Shown here piece after piece: positions 8,586-17,218 of a DNA stretch of 64,000 nucleotides. Position 1 is the first letter of the stretch; each line of letters starts with the position of its first letter. The notes under the pieces were generated by a model. The model was not told the DNA's origin. It did not search any database and saw only the letters and a list, made by a program, of their open reading frames with translations. Made by a program: the position numbers and the translations under genes. The DNA lies in the NCBI GenBank assembly GCA_016209685.1, contig JACQVQ010000012.1, positions 297,584-361,583 on the forward strand, written 5' to 3'. The DNA is from Planctomycetota bacterium (GTDB lineage Bacteria; Planctomycetota; Brocadiia; Brocadiales; Bathyanammoxibiaceae).

Positions 8586-9449
8586 GTGATATATTTCCGA
8601 TTACAGATGCTTACCTGGCTTATAAGCAGTAAACCCTTCCAGATACTATACCTTGCCTACAGTTGGGTGCTGGTGTGCACCGTATGGTTCGCAGGCTATC
8701 TCCTTGCCATGTTGGTATCTATTGGGAGCCGGAGGAGGGGTGAGATTTACAACTCCTTCTGCCGGGCCAGCGCCTGGGTCATTGTAATGGGGTTGGGGAT
8801 GAGGGTGAGGGTGGAGGGCAGGGAGAACGTGCCCAGGGGAGAACCATTTATCTTTATTTGTAACCATCAGAGCCTCTTTGATATAAAATTGGCCTTTGCT
8901 TTTATGCCTGGAAATTTTTGTTTCGTCTCCAAGGAAGAAATAACCAGGATTCCCATAGTGGGTAGTTATATGAAGACCGCCGGCCACATCGGTATGCCGA
9001 GAGAGGAAGACAGGCGGGCCTACGTAGTCCTGCTGGAGATTATAAAGAAGGCAAAAGAGGGCAAGTCCTTACTCATCTTCCCCGAAGGCACAAGGAGCCC
9101 TGATGGAAAGTTGGGGCCCTTCAAAAGGGGGGTTGCTAACATCATCTTAAAGTCAGGCAGGAGGGTAGTCCCTACGGCCATCATTGGCAGCCGAGAATTC
9201 CTGCCCAGGGAGAGTTGGCTATGCCATCCTGAACACAGGGATATAATTATACGCTTCGGCAAACCCATTGGATTCCACCACCTGGACAAGGTCCCCAGGG
9301 AGGAATCCCTGATAGTGCTGGAGGAGTTAAGACGAGAGGTAAAGAAACTCCTGGGGGAGGAAGTAGGGGCAATTCGCGAATTGCCCCTACAAAGCGACGA
9401 CAAAAAGGCAGTAGCACCACAGGCAACTGGGGAGGAGGTCCGTGGCTGA
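8586..9449 (+). CDS. plsC: 1-acyl-sn-glycerol-3-phosphate acyltransferase
   Basis: 287 aa. It acylates lysophosphatidic acid to phosphatidic acid at the inner membrane. An N-terminal membrane segment (ILYLAYSWVLVCTVWFAGYL) precedes the PlsC domain with the catalytic H-x4-D (CNHQSLFDIK, ~residue 97) and the substrate motif FPEGTRSPDG (~167). The GTG at 8586 is taken as start; ATG 8607 is an alternative and neither has an ideal ribosome site. Near the C-terminus residues GAIRELPL are encoded by a perfect family B palindrome (9363-9390). The 3' end overlaps the Yip1 gene by 8 bp. Works upstream of pssA-type enzymes in phospholipid synthesis. Confidence 0.9.
   Translation: MIYFRLQMLTWLISSKPFQILYLAYSWVLVCTVWFAGYLLAMLVSIGSRRRGEIYNSFCRASAWVIVMGLGMRVRVEGRENVPRGEPFIFICNHQSLFDIKLAFAFMPGNFCFVSKEEITRIPIVGSYMKTAGHIGMPREEDRRAYVVLLEIIKKAKEGKSLLIFPEGTRSPDGKLGPFKRGVANIILKSGRRVVPTAIIGSREFLPRESWLCHPEHRDIIIRFGKPIGFHHLDKVPREESLIVLEELRREVKKLLGEEVGAIRELPLQSDDKKAVAPQATGEEVRG
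9363..9390. repeat. Perfect 28-bp family B palindrome inside plsC
   Basis: GTAGGGGCAATTCG followed by its exact reverse complement, in frame as VGAIRELPLQ just before the charged C-terminal tail of PlsC. Confidence 0.85.
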
Positions 9450-10071
9450 AGGCGGTATCCACCCCGAACGGACTCCTGAAGTAAAGCCCGGACTCTGGGA
9501 AGACGTCCTTAGTTCGGGCAGGGATATAATCTTTAGACCGCAGGTATTCTTCCAGGGTATGCCCCTAACGGAGGGCTACCTAAGACCCGTGCTATTTGCC
9601 TCCACCGTCTTTCTCATCGTCCTGGCGTACAACGTCGTGTTAGTAGCCACGGGGCTTTCGTTCCCTAACGGGCAGGAGGGAAAGGATAATGTCCTGCTGT
9701 GGGGCGCCTTACTGAAGGCCCCTGTGCTCTACGCCCTCTGGATACTGGGCCTATTCCTTGGGTCGGTACTCCTCCATCTCTCCTTTAAACTCCTTAAGGG
9801 TAAGGCAACCTTCCAGGGCACCTTTCGTCTCTTTGCTTATAGTACGGTAGCGAACCTCCTGAGCCTCGTCCCTCTATTTGGGCAGTACCTCTCCACCGTG
9901 TATGCCTTGATATTAATAATGTTCGGTGGGAGATACGTGCATGGGCTATCCAGTCCCAGGTCAATAGCCGCCCCCCTATTACCCGCCTTGTTGGTCTGGG
10001 CCGTCCTCTTTACCCTTATTTATACAGGTGTCCTGCCACTGGAGAAACTCAAGGAGGGGCTGAGGCATTAG
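9442..10071 (+). CDS. YIP1 family integral membrane protein
   Basis: 209 aa. After a 40-residue cytoplasmic N-terminus with the Yip1 hallmark IIFRPQVFFQGMP there are about five hydrophobic segments (VLFASTVFLIVLAYNVVLV, ALWILGLFLGSVLLHL, FAYSTVANLLSLVPLF, TVYALILIMFGG, PALLVWAVLFTLIYTG). Bacterial Yip1-domain proteins are inner-membrane proteins of unknown function. GTG start at 9442 has GGAGGAGG at 9431-9438 and overlaps the plsC stop, so the pair is translationally coupled. The link to phospholipid synthesis is by position only. Confidence 0.8.
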   Translation: MAEGGIHPERTPEVKPGLWEDVLSSGRDIIFRPQVFFQGMPLTEGYLRPVLFASTVFLIVLAYNVVLVATGLSFPNGQEGKDNVLLWGALLKAPVLYALWILGLFLGSVLLHLSFKLLKGKATFQGTFRLFAYSTVANLLSLVPLFGQYLSTVYALILIMFGGRYVHGLSSPRSIAAPLLPALLVWAVLFTLIYTGVLPLEKLKEGLRH

Positions 10072-10084
10072 GGGCGAGGGAGAG

Positions 10085-10250
10085 AAAAGAATTGTAAATT
10101 GTAAGTTGTAAATTAGAAATTTTAAAATTTCCAATTTACAATTTACAATGTTTTCAGGGACAGGGAGTAGGGAATAGGGTCAAATAAATTATTTTTCTAA
10201 CCTCCAACCCCTGTTCCCTGACCCCTAATCCCTAACTGGCCACTAGCCCC
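10085..10250. repeat. Intergenic word-run inverted repeats
   Basis: AATTGTAAATTGTAAG-type words and their complements (10090-10150) form an AT hairpin. They are followed by CAGGGAGTAGGGAATAGGG and then CCCCTGTTCCCTGACCCC, an imperfect G-rich/C-rich inverted pair. It lies between convergent Yip1 and trxB and could end both transcripts. Confidence 0.65.
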
Positions 10251-10255
10251 TGGTT

Positions 10256-11182
10256 TCACCGTCTCCTCAGTAGATACTCAAAGGCGCTCATAACGGCTAC
10301 GGCCCCCTGGCCGCAGGCAATGACTATCTGCTTGTCCTTTACGTTGGTCACGTCCCCGGCGGCGAAGAGTCCAGGGACGCCCGTCCAGGTATCGCAGTCT
10401 ACCATTATCTCCCCCCGTTCGTTCATCCGCACCAGACCCCTGGCAAAATCACTGTTGGACAGGAGACCTATCTCTACAAAGACGCCATCCACCGTCAGGC
10501 TCTTGTATTCATCCCCCTTGGGAAAGCTTTTTATTGTAATACCCTTGACCACCTCCTCCCCGGCGATTGCCTCTGCTACATAGCCTATTATCGTTTCAAT
10601 ATTGCTGGCGGCCTTAACGTTTTCAATTAACGGCGCCTCATCGGCCCTCCATTCACGGCGAGAGACGAGATAGACCTTGCTGGCAATCCTTGAGAGTTCA
10701 AAGGCGGCTGATAGGGCTGAATTCCCTCCGCCCACCACCGCCACGGTGGCGTCGGCAAAGAGGGGGGCATCGCAAGTGGCACAGTAGCTGACCCCCTTCC
10801 CCCTGTACTTATTCTCCCCCGTTACCCCTAACTGCCTGGGTCTGGCCCCTGTGGCTATTATACATGCCCTGGCCGCATGTTCCTTTCCAGAGGCGGTCTG
10901 GGCCACAAAAAGGCCATCCTGCCGGGAAAGCCTTGTAATCTTTTCTCCCAGATATTGTTCTATGTCAAACTGGCCCATCTGGGACCTGAACTTGTCCACC
11001 AGCTCTGGTCCCGTTACGTACTGGAAACCGGGGTAGTTCTCTATGCCGAAGGTGGTGGCCACCTGGCCGCCCGCGTCTTCGCTGACCATTACAATATCTA
11101 TCCTCTTCCTGGCGGCATAGATGGCGGCCGTCATCCCAGCAGGGCCGCACCCAAGTATCATTAACTCGTGAACTGGTCCCAT
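10256..11182 (-). CDS. trxB: Thioredoxin reductase (TrxB family)
   Basis: 308 aa flavoprotein reducing thioredoxin or glutaredoxin-like partners with NAD(P)H in the cytoplasm. FAD motif GCGPAGMTAAIYAAR at the N-terminus, redox-active CATC in VSYCATCDAPLF (~137), NAD(P)-binding GGGNSALSAAFELS (~155), and the C-terminal FAD motif GLFAAGDVTN (~273). ATG start at 11182. The last part of the NADPH motif (RREWRADEAP) differs from the usual HRR, so the cofactor could be NADH. Its upstream neighbour, 28 bp away, is a glutaredoxin-like gene, which suggests a reductase/redoxin pair. Confidence 0.92.
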   Translation of the reverse strand: MGPVHELMILGCGPAGMTAAIYAARKRIDIVMVSEDAGGQVATTFGIENYPGFQYVTGPELVDKFRSQMGQFDIEQYLGEKITRLSRQDGLFVAQTASGKEHAARACIIATGARPRQLGVTGENKYRGKGVSYCATCDAPLFADATVAVVGGGNSALSAAFELSRIASKVYLVSRREWRADEAPLIENVKAASNIETIIGYVAEAIAGEEVVKGITIKSFPKGDEYKSLTVDGVFVEIGLLSNSDFARGLVRMNERGEIMVDCDTWTGVPGLFAAGDVTNVKDKQIVIACGQGAVAVMSAFEYLLRRR

Positions 11183-11210
11183 CCCTTAATTAGATTCGCT
11201 CACCACAAGT

Positions 11211-11456
11211 CTAACCTACCTCCGGCTCTTCTAGAATCTTTTCAACCCTTGCCTGGTCAAAGCCTATCATTACCTCTTCTCCGGCTACAATAACGGGAAC
11301 GCTCCGCCCCCCGCTTATGCGAATCATCTCCTCCCGAGCCCCTTTATCCTGGGCCACATTGTACTCTTTGTACTGAACCCCCTTTTTCTTGAAGTAGTCC
11401 TTGGCCTTGAGACAATAAGGGCAGGTGGGGGTGGTATAAATCTTGATGTCTACCAT
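11211..11456 (-). CDS. Glutaredoxin-family thiol redox protein (CPYC)
   Basis: 81 aa from ATG 11456. The thioredoxin-fold shows the active site TPTCPYCLKAKDYF, the cis-Pro strand RSVPVIVAGEEVMIGF, and an NrdH/Grx-like length. An upstream ATG at 11462 is only one base from the AAGGAG ribosome site, whereas 11456 has a seven-base spacer, which decides the start. It precedes trxB by 28 bp in the same direction; with no glutathione genes seen, it probably receives electrons from that reductase. Substrate unknown. Confidence 0.9.
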   Translation of the reverse strand: MVDIKIYTTPTCPYCLKAKDYFKKKGVQYKEYNVAQDKGAREEMIRISGGRSVPVIVAGEEVMIGFDQARVEKILEEPEVG

Positions 11457-11519
11457 GGGCATGCTCCTTTTAATGGGAATTATAAGAGTCCCTGGGGTTG
11501 AATATTATTAGATTTGGCA

Positions 11520-11670
11520 GGAAACTTCAAGCTGAAAGAGACGGAGAACGGGAGACAGGGATTAGGGGCTAGGGGCTAGGGAACAGGGAATAGATCAGTC
11601 ATTTCCCCTAACCCCTGATCCCTGACCCCTGTCCCCTGGTTCCTACCCCCTAGCCTTGCCCAGGGTTCGC
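11520..11670. repeat. Intergenic word-run hairpin (GGGATTAGGGG type)
   Basis: GGGATTAGGGGCTAGGGG words at about 11558-11593 are followed by TTCCCCTAACCCCTGATCCC words to 11655, giving a long imperfect inverted repeat. It lies between divergent genes. The G-runs could also form quadruplexes. Confidence 0.65.
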
Positions 11671-11686
11671 ACGTAAAATACTATTG

Positions 11687-12652
11687 ATGGATAAAAAGAT
11701 TGTCTATCTTGACCAAAATGTCCTGAGCTTTATTGCTAAGGTGAAGTTGGGGCAGATAAAAGAGGAGAGGGTTGAAAGGCTTTTCTCCGCCTCAGGCGGA
11801 CTGGAGACCCTGGTTAAAGGGGGCAAGATTATCTGCCCGGAGTCTGTATTCCACAGGATAGAGTCGGGGCTGGGTAGTGATGTCCTCAAGATAAAACTAC
11901 TGGAAACCCTTCGGCAACTCTCCCAGGGCATTAGTTTCAGGGACTGGAAAGAACTGGTAGACGTGCAGATGCAGCGGGCAGTGGAGGGCTTCTTTGGCGG
12001 TAGACCTTCCGTCCTCTCCAGGGGTGAGGCCTTTCACGACAAGACCACGTGGGAAGACGTCCTCCCACTACAAGAATTAGAACGCCTCAAGAGGTTGTAT
12101 AAGGAGAGATGGGAAGGACTGAGGAAGGAGGCCATGGGAGGTTACCAGAGGGGGCTTCCAGAACTTACCAATAAACTCTTCCGTCAGCACAGGGAGCGTG
12201 AAAGACAGGCCTTAGTAAAAGGCTATCTATTACAAGGGGATAGAGAGCCTTGTCTCTCTACTTATGTTATGGAGGCCTACCACCTGGGAGGGCCAAGGAG
12301 GAATGGGTTGGAAGGCTACAAGACCCGCGACCCAGACCTTAAGAGGCTTGCGGCCTTCATGGACTCCGGATGGCTCAAGGCTGTGCCATTTGTGGACGTA
12401 GTTTCCTCTCTGAATGCGGCCATTTTGGTGTATGAGGAGGCTAGGGAGCCAGAAGAGGGGGACTTCTACGATTCACTGATAGTGGGGACTGTACTCCCTT
12501 ACTGTGATATACTGGTTACGGATAATTTCTTAAAGGGTATTCTGATAAAGAGACTGGGCTTCCACGTGAAGTATCATGTGGAGGTATTTTCTGGAAAGGG
12601 TAGTGAACTGGAGGGGTTACTGGCGTGTTTAGAGGGGCTTATGGTGTTTTAA
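11687..12652 (+). CDS. PIN-like domain protein
   Basis: 321 aa from ATG 11687 (a TTG codon sits just before it). The start KIVYLDQNVLSFIAK and the late motif EEGDFYDSLIVGTVLPYCDI-LVTDNFL carry the spaced acidic residues of PIN-like nucleases (Asp at ~8, Glu/Asp near 260-265, Asp at ~284), so a metal-dependent RNase activity is possible. The middle is charged and helical. The SASGG stretch at ~residue 38 comes from a family A palindrome (11786-11800). Not paired with a recognisable antitoxin, so not a typical VapBC system. Function inferred from fold only. Confidence 0.55.
   Translation: MDKKIVYLDQNVLSFIAKVKLGQIKEERVERLFSASGGLETLVKGGKIICPESVFHRIESGLGSDVLKIKLLETLRQLSQGISFRDWKELVDVQMQRAVEGFFGGRPSVLSRGEAFHDKTTWEDVLPLQELERLKRLYKERWEGLRKEAMGGYQRGLPELTNKLFRQHRERERQALVKGYLLQGDREPCLSTYVMEAYHLGGPRRNGLEGYKTRDPDLKRLAAFMDSGWLKAVPFVDVVSSLNAAILVYEEAREPEEGDFYDSLIVGTVLPYCDILVTDNFLKGILIKRLGFHVKYHVEVFSGKGSELEGLLACLEGLMVF
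11786..11800. repeat. Palindrome family A, in-frame copy in PIN-like gene
   Basis: Perfect TCCGCCTCAGGCGGA read as Ser-Ala-Ser-Gly-Gly between the first two helices of the predicted domain. Confidence 0.85.
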
Positions 12653-12760
12653 GAAGAAGTTGTATAGCAATTCCTAGAGGGATAGAATATCCCTCTCCAT
12701 TCTGATTCTTTTGTAGCGTACTAGGCAAACCTCGCATGCCACATCCAGAGGAGGCCCGAA

Positions 12761-13702
12761 GTGCCGGTAAAGAAGGCGGTCATTGCCTTTGGCGGTAATG
12801 CCATCCTGAAGGAGGATGAAAGGGGTACCCTTCAGGAACAGCTCCTCCATTGTAAGGAGACCTGTCAGACCCTTCTGGATATATTAGAGAGGGGATACGG
12901 GCTTATTATAGTCCACGGGAACGGCCCCCAGGTGGGTAACCTCTTAATCCAGGTAGAGGAGGCACAGAGGAAGACGCCCCCACTGCCCCTGGAGGTCTGT
13001 GTGGCCGCCACACAGGGCACCATGGGGTTCATGCTGGAGATGGAGATGCACAACCAGCTTACAGGGCGCGGGCTAAAAAAGGAGGTTACTACCCTGGTAA
13101 CCCAGGTGGTGATAGAACCCGATGTTGAAAAATTTGAACATCCTACTAAACCCGTGGGTCCATTTTACACGGAGGAACAGGCAGAAAGGCTCCGAAGGGA
13201 GAGGCACTGGGAGATAGTGGAAGATAGCCACAGGGGTTACCGCAGGGTGGTGCCTTCTCCCAGGCCCGTTGAAATCCTTGAGGCGGAGACCATAAAGTTT
13301 CTGGCGGAGAGCGGGCATATAATCATCGCAGGTGGCGGAGGCGGCATACCCCTGGTCAGAGAAGATGGTCACCTGGCGGGCATTGAGGCCGTCATAGATA
13401 AGGACTACACGGCCAGCCTCCTGGCCAGGGAGATAGGGGCAGACCTGTTCATTATCCTCACACGTGTCCCCAGGGTTGCCCTCCACTTTGGCACCCCGCA
13501 GGAAAGACCCCTTGACTGCATGACGTTGGAGGAGGCCAGGGGCTACCTTGCGGCAGGACATTTCCCGCCAGGGAGCATGGGACCAAAAATCTCAGCCGCA
13601 CTGGAGTTTGTAGTAGCCACGGGTAAGGAGGTACTCATCACCTCCCCTGAGGTACTGGCATCTGCCCTGGAAGGCAGGACGGGGACGAGGATAACCTCGT
13701 AG
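12761..13702 (+). CDS. arcC: Carbamate kinase
   Basis: 313 aa. It interconverts carbamoyl phosphate plus ADP with carbamate plus ATP, releasing ammonium and CO2 from carbamoyl phosphate. Family features: VIAFGGNAIL, IVHGNGPQVGNLL, AATQGTMGFMLE, IAGGGGGIPLV, AVIDKDYTASLLA and the C-terminal GSMGPKISAALEF. GTG start at 12761 with AGAGGAGG upstream. No arginine deiminase or ornithine transcarbamylase lies next to it; instead a cpgS-like gene follows. In an anammox cell, ammonium release or ATP formation from carbamoyl phosphate would be notable, but the pathway is not shown here. Confidence 0.94.
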   Translation: MPVKKAVIAFGGNAILKEDERGTLQEQLLHCKETCQTLLDILERGYGLIIVHGNGPQVGNLLIQVEEAQRKTPPLPLEVCVAATQGTMGFMLEMEMHNQLTGRGLKKEVTTLVTQVVIEPDVEKFEHPTKPVGPFYTEEQAERLRRERHWEIVEDSHRGYRRVVPSPRPVEILEAETIKFLAESGHIIIAGGGGGIPLVREDGHLAGIEAVIDKDYTASLLAREIGADLFIILTRVPRVALHFGTPQERPLDCMTLEEARGYLAAGHFPPGSMGPKISAALEFVVATGKEVLITSPEVLASALEGRTGTRITS

Positions 13703-13753
13703 CCGCAGGTCACGCCTGAGGCGGATTCGCCTGCGGCGAACTTTAGCCTGCGT
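13699..13753. repeat. Composite repeat: family C element with nested family A
   Basis: GTAGCCGCAG...TTTAGCCTGCG is a family C arm pair interrupted by ACGCCTGAGGCGGATTCGCC. The same composite, in opposite orientation and with a few changes, is part of the element at 45907-45990, so it is likely copied as a unit. Confidence 0.7.
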
Positions 13754-13826
13754 GTATTTAAAGATATAGTGGCAGGCCTCCGTGCCTGCCAAAATAGCCA
13801 GTAGACAGGGTAGAGGTCAAAGGATT

Positions 13827-15149
13827 ATGAAAAGAGAAAAGATAATCATCATGGGCGCCGCTGGCAGGGATTTTCATAATTTTAATCTCTGCTACAGGGA
13901 TAACCCCCAATACCAGGTGGTGGCCTTCACCGCCGCCCAGATACCCAACATAAGCCCCAGGATATACCCGCCAGTACTGGCAGGGAAGCTCTACCCTAAA
14001 GGCATCCCCATCCTCCCTGAAGAGGAACTGGAAGGACTTATAAGGAGGCACAAAGCCGGTACCGTCGTCCTGGCCTATAGTGACCTTGCCTACTCTACGG
14101 TCATGGGAAAATCGGCCCTGGTAAACTCCGCCGGGGCAGACTTCCTCCTACTGGGCCCGGACCGTACCATGCTAAGGTCCAAGAGGCCGGTCGTAGCTGT
14201 AACGGCCGTGAGGACGGGTTGCGGCAAGAGCCCCACTACCAGACGGGTCTGCCAGGTTTTAAAAGAGATGGGGCTTCACCCCGTAGCCGTCCGCCACCCC
14301 ATGCCCTACGGCGACCTCAAGAAGCAGGTCTGCCAGCGGTTTAAACAGATTAGAGACCTGGACCTGCACGGCTGTACGGTGGAGGAGAGAGAGGAGTTTG
14401 AGCCACTGATAGAGATGGGTGTTACCTTATATGCCGGCGTGGATTATGCAAAAATCTTGAGGGAGGCAGAGAAAGAGGCCGACGTTATAGTATGGGACGG
14501 CGGCAACAACGACTTCCCCTTTTATCTGCCCGACCTCCACATCGTGCTGGTTGACCCGCACAGGCCAGGACACGAGGTCTCGTATTACCCAGGGGAGGTC
14601 AACCTCCGCCGTGCCCACGTGGTTATTATCAGCAAGGTGAGTACCGCCAGGAAGACGTCTGTAAGGCAGGTAGAGAGGAGCATCAGGGAGAAGAACCCCG
14701 GGGCAAAGGTCATCTACGCAGACTTAGAGATAACGCTGGATAACCCCAAAACGGTCAGGGACAAGAGGGTACTGGTAATTGAAGACGGCCCCACCCTGAC
14801 CCATGGGGGGATGCCGTACGGGGCAGGCGTACTTGCCGCCAGACGCTACGGCGCCAGGATTATTGACCCCAGGCCCTATCTGACAGGTTCATTGAGAGAG
14901 ACCTTCCGTAAGTACCCCCATCTTGGGAAGGTGTTACCTTCTATGGGTTACGGGGAGGAACAACTACAGGAACTCAGCCACGTCGTCCGAAACGCTAGGT
15001 GCGATGCAGTAATCTCCGCCACCCCTATAGACCTATGCAGGATACTTGCATGTACCAGGCCCACTCTAAGGGTGAGATACGAACTAAAGGAATTGGGCAG
15101 GCCGAATTTGAGGAAGATTCTAAAGGGTTTTATAGTTAGAGACCTCTGA
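13827..15149 (+). CDS. Cyclic 2,3-diphosphoglycerate synthetase-like P-loop protein
   Basis: 440 aa from ATG 13827 (AAAGG upstream; an in-frame GTG at 13782 lies in repeat sequence). The N-terminal IIIMGAAGRDFHNFN and a P-loop-like AVRTGCGKSPTTRRV (~residue 135) match the large protein family annotated as cyclic 2,3-diphosphoglycerate synthetase or predicted GTPase, first known from thermophilic methanogens. The segment VIVWDGGNNDFPFYLPDL holds the likely Walker B Asp. Located 125 bp after carbamate kinase, a pairing I have seen in other anaerobes. Whether it makes cDPG here is unknown; a nucleotide-dependent ligase or kinase is a safe minimum. Confidence 0.75.
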   Translation: MKREKIIIMGAAGRDFHNFNLCYRDNPQYQVVAFTAAQIPNISPRIYPPVLAGKLYPKGIPILPEEELEGLIRRHKAGTVVLAYSDLAYSTVMGKSALVNSAGADFLLLGPDRTMLRSKRPVVAVTAVRTGCGKSPTTRRVCQVLKEMGLHPVAVRHPMPYGDLKKQVCQRFKQIRDLDLHGCTVEEREEFEPLIEMGVTLYAGVDYAKILREAEKEADVIVWDGGNNDFPFYLPDLHIVLVDPHRPGHEVSYYPGEVNLRRAHVVIISKVSTARKTSVRQVERSIREKNPGAKVIYADLEITLDNPKTVRDKRVLVIEDGPTLTHGGMPYGAGVLAARRYGARIIDPRPYLTGSLRETFRKYPHLGKVLPSMGYGEEQLQELSHVVRNARCDAVISATPIDLCRILACTRPTLRVRYELKELGRPNLRKILKGFIVRDL

Positions 15150-15298
15150 AAAAGTACGAGAAACCATCCTAATATGTCATTGCGAGCGAAGCGAAGCAAT
15201 CTCATGTTTCTTCGTGCAAACCACTTAGGAGATTGCTTCGGGGCTAAGGCCCCTCGCAATGATGGCTTTGTTCCGACTTTTTCAGAGGTTTCAGTTAA
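15146..15298. repeat. Family D MITE-like element
   Basis: Bounded by AGACCTCTGAAAAAGT (15141-15156) and its reverse complement ACTTTTTCAGAGGTTTC (15276-15292), with an internal palindrome based on TCATTGCGAGCGAAGCG / CGGGGCTAAGGCCCCTCGCAATGA. It starts right at the stop of the preceding gene. No coding capacity. Confidence 0.75.
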
Positions 15299-15412
15299 TG
15301 GACAACGCTAATGCCATATAGAGGAACGTTTCCCCTTATGGGAGTCAGAAACTGTGGTTAGCAATCTTTTTCTCTAATCCCTAACCCCTAATCCCTGTCC
15401 CCTGGCATAAAA

Positions 15413-15486
15413 TGGCTGGGGAGCCAGGATTCGAACCTAGACAGGCAGATCCAGAGTCTGCAGTGCTACCGTTACACTACTCCCCA
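15413..15486 (-). tRNA. tRNA-Gln (CTG)
   Basis: On the minus strand the sequence starts TGGGGAGTAG and ends CTCCCCAGCCA. Seven acceptor pairs, a D-arm with GTAACGGTAGCAC, anticodon stem GCAGA/TCTGC with loop CTCTGGA (anticodon CUG), and a TTCGAATC T-loop are all present. CCA is encoded. 74 nt in total. Confidence 0.95.
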
Positions 15487-15733
15487 GGACTGGATTATTC
15501 CTAACAGAAAATCCTGCCACAGTCAAGGTCTACATTCTTGGTAAGTCTTCAAAATCGTGTGGAATCTTGGTCTGGGGTAGGGTTTTTCTCAGATGTAGCC
15601 GCAACCTTTAGGTTGCGTTTTTGTCGCAGGCTAAAGCCTGCGGCTACCCCTGACCCCTGGCCTCCGCCCCCTAGCCCCTGGTCCCTACCCCCTACCCCCT
15701 AGTCCCTCCCCTGGCGGGAGGGGGAAGTGGGCG
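15487..15733. repeat. Gene-free stretch with family C repeat (15595-15647) and word-run
   Basis: GTAGCCGCAACCTTTAGGTT...AAAGCCTGCGGCTAC forms a double hairpin at 15595-15647. From 15648 to 15720 words such as CCCCTAGCCCCTGGTCCCTA repeat up to the end of top6A. Nothing coding seen. Confidence 0.7.
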
Positions 15734-16813
15734 TTACGGCAAGAACCTCTCTGTATGCCTTAACTTCTCCGGCAGGTACTTATCTATCACGTAATTAAGC
15801 CCGTGCTTGGCCAGGGCCTGTTGTTCCGCACGGACGCCCATCTTTATCATCTGTTTGAAGGCCTCCTGCCACTCCTTGTGGTGGAGTATGAAGGGGTCGT
15901 TCTTCAGGGCGTCCTGGGCACGCTTGATGTCCACCTCCTTTAGGGGATGGGTGGGGAGCTTGTAGTCTATGATGTCCTGCGGGGTAACACCCAGATACCT
16001 TGCGGTGGGGACACAGAAATATTTATTTATATGGGCGGCGTTTCCGGAGCCGACCTTGAGGGTGCGGTATATGTTACCAATACCGTAGGGGTCGCCGTCC
16101 ACAAAGGCATAGACAGGTATCTTCTTCTCTTCGGCGAGCCTTCGGACAAAGCGACGGCAGGCCCTGGTGGGCACTCCACCCATGGAGACCAGTATACAAT
16201 TGGCCTTCTTCCAGTAGGCATGTTTGGCCAGTCGCTGGAACATGCCGGCCGTCTCTATTGCCAGGACAAACTTTGCATCCGTCTCAAACTTCAGGTGCTC
16301 TACCGATATAGGCACAGAGTAGGCCCCTGAACCGAACTTGGTGCAGTCAATCCTGAGGGGCTTTCCCCTATCGTCCTTATCAATGACGACCAGCCTCCCT
16401 GCTATCTCACCGCCCTTTTCTTCGGGGATGAAGCCCAGTTGCTCACGGTTCATCTCAAACAGGGCCTCCAGGTCGTCAATGACGGTATCTGATTCGTCCT
16501 GCTCGTCAAAGCGGGCCTCCTCCCAGTTCTTTGAGACGTAATAGGCCTCTCGCTTGGTGGCGATGTCGTCCTCTTCCACTAATTCCTTAGACAAGGACAT
16601 CAGCCTCAGTGTCTGCGCAAAGGTCTTGACGGTATTGACCGTGAGGGTGCGGACCTTCTTGTGTCCCTTCAGTTCAAAGAAGCCGTGTTCCGGGCGGTAC
16701 TTCACGTTCCCCAGTGTCCGTAGGGGGAAACTCATGGTAGGCTTCTGCTTCTTTATAATCTTGCTATGAATAGTAGCGGCCTCAGACTTTATCTCTTTAA
16801 GGACTTCTGTCAT
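15734..16813 (-). CDS. top6A: DNA topoisomerase VI subunit A (Spo11-like)
   Basis: 359 aa. With subunit B it forms the type IIB topoisomerase that passes one duplex through another; found mainly in archaea and plants, sporadically in bacteria. The catalytic Tyr is in KREAYYVSKNW (~residue 92, 5Y-CAP/winged-helix domain). The Toprim domain shows the Glu in VLAIETAGMF (~205) and the D-x-D in VDGDPYGIGN (~258). ATG 16813 has AAAAGGAGT six bases upstream. Length matches archaeal Top6A. The B subunit is 3 kb upstream on the same strand instead of adjacent, with repeats and accessory genes between. Confidence 0.93.
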   Translation of the reverse strand: MTEVLKEIKSEAATIHSKIIKKQKPTMSFPLRTLGNVKYRPEHGFFELKGHKKVRTLTVNTVKTFAQTLRLMSLSKELVEEDDIATKREAYYVSKNWEEARFDEQDESDTVIDDLEALFEMNREQLGFIPEEKGGEIAGRLVVIDKDDRGKPLRIDCTKFGSGAYSVPISVEHLKFETDAKFVLAIETAGMFQRLAKHAYWKKANCILVSMGGVPTRACRRFVRRLAEEKKIPVYAFVDGDPYGIGNIYRTLKVGSGNAAHINKYFCVPTARYLGVTPQDIIDYKLPTHPLKEVDIKRAQDALKNDPFILHHKEWQEAFKQMIKMGVRAEQQALAKHGLNYVIDKYLPEKLRHTERFLP

Positions 16814-16849
16814 GGGTTACTCCTTTTGGGTTTTAAATTTTTTTCCCTT

Positions 16850-17218
16850 TTGTCAATCTGACGTCCTTTTTGTCATTCTGACACCCTTTTTGTCATTCTG
16901 AGCGGAGCGAAGAATCTCATAGCGAAAAAACTAGACCCTTCGCTACGCTCAGGGTGACAGTCTGGAGGGGAGTCATTCTGACCCTGACGTAGCCTTCTTG
17001 TCATTCTGAGCCTCCCTCCTGTCATTCTGAGCGAAGCGAAGAATCTAGATTTTTCCCCGCCTTTCCGTCTCAGATGGACGAAGAATCTCATACCAAAGAC
17101 ATAAAACTAGACCCTTCGCTACGCTCAGGGTGACAGGCTGGAGGATTCTTTGCGTAAAAGATGTCATTCTGGGCCTCCCTCCTGTCATTCTGAGCGGAGC
17201 GAAGAATCTCTTAGCCAT
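16850..17218. repeat. Cluster of family D palindromic units (16814-17184 otherwise gene-free)
   Basis: At least five copies of TCATTCTGAGCGRAGCGAAG-like units alternate with the complementary form CCCTTCGCTACGCTCAGGGT. Short open frames here are repeat artefacts. The cluster overlaps the 3' end of the GIY-YIG gene, encoding its last residues. Confidence 0.8.

Noticed and set aside
11558-11655. Telomere-like GGGATTAGGG repeats
   Set aside because: They are one of several word-run types inside a chromosome region between genes, with complementary arms, so hairpins and not telomeres.
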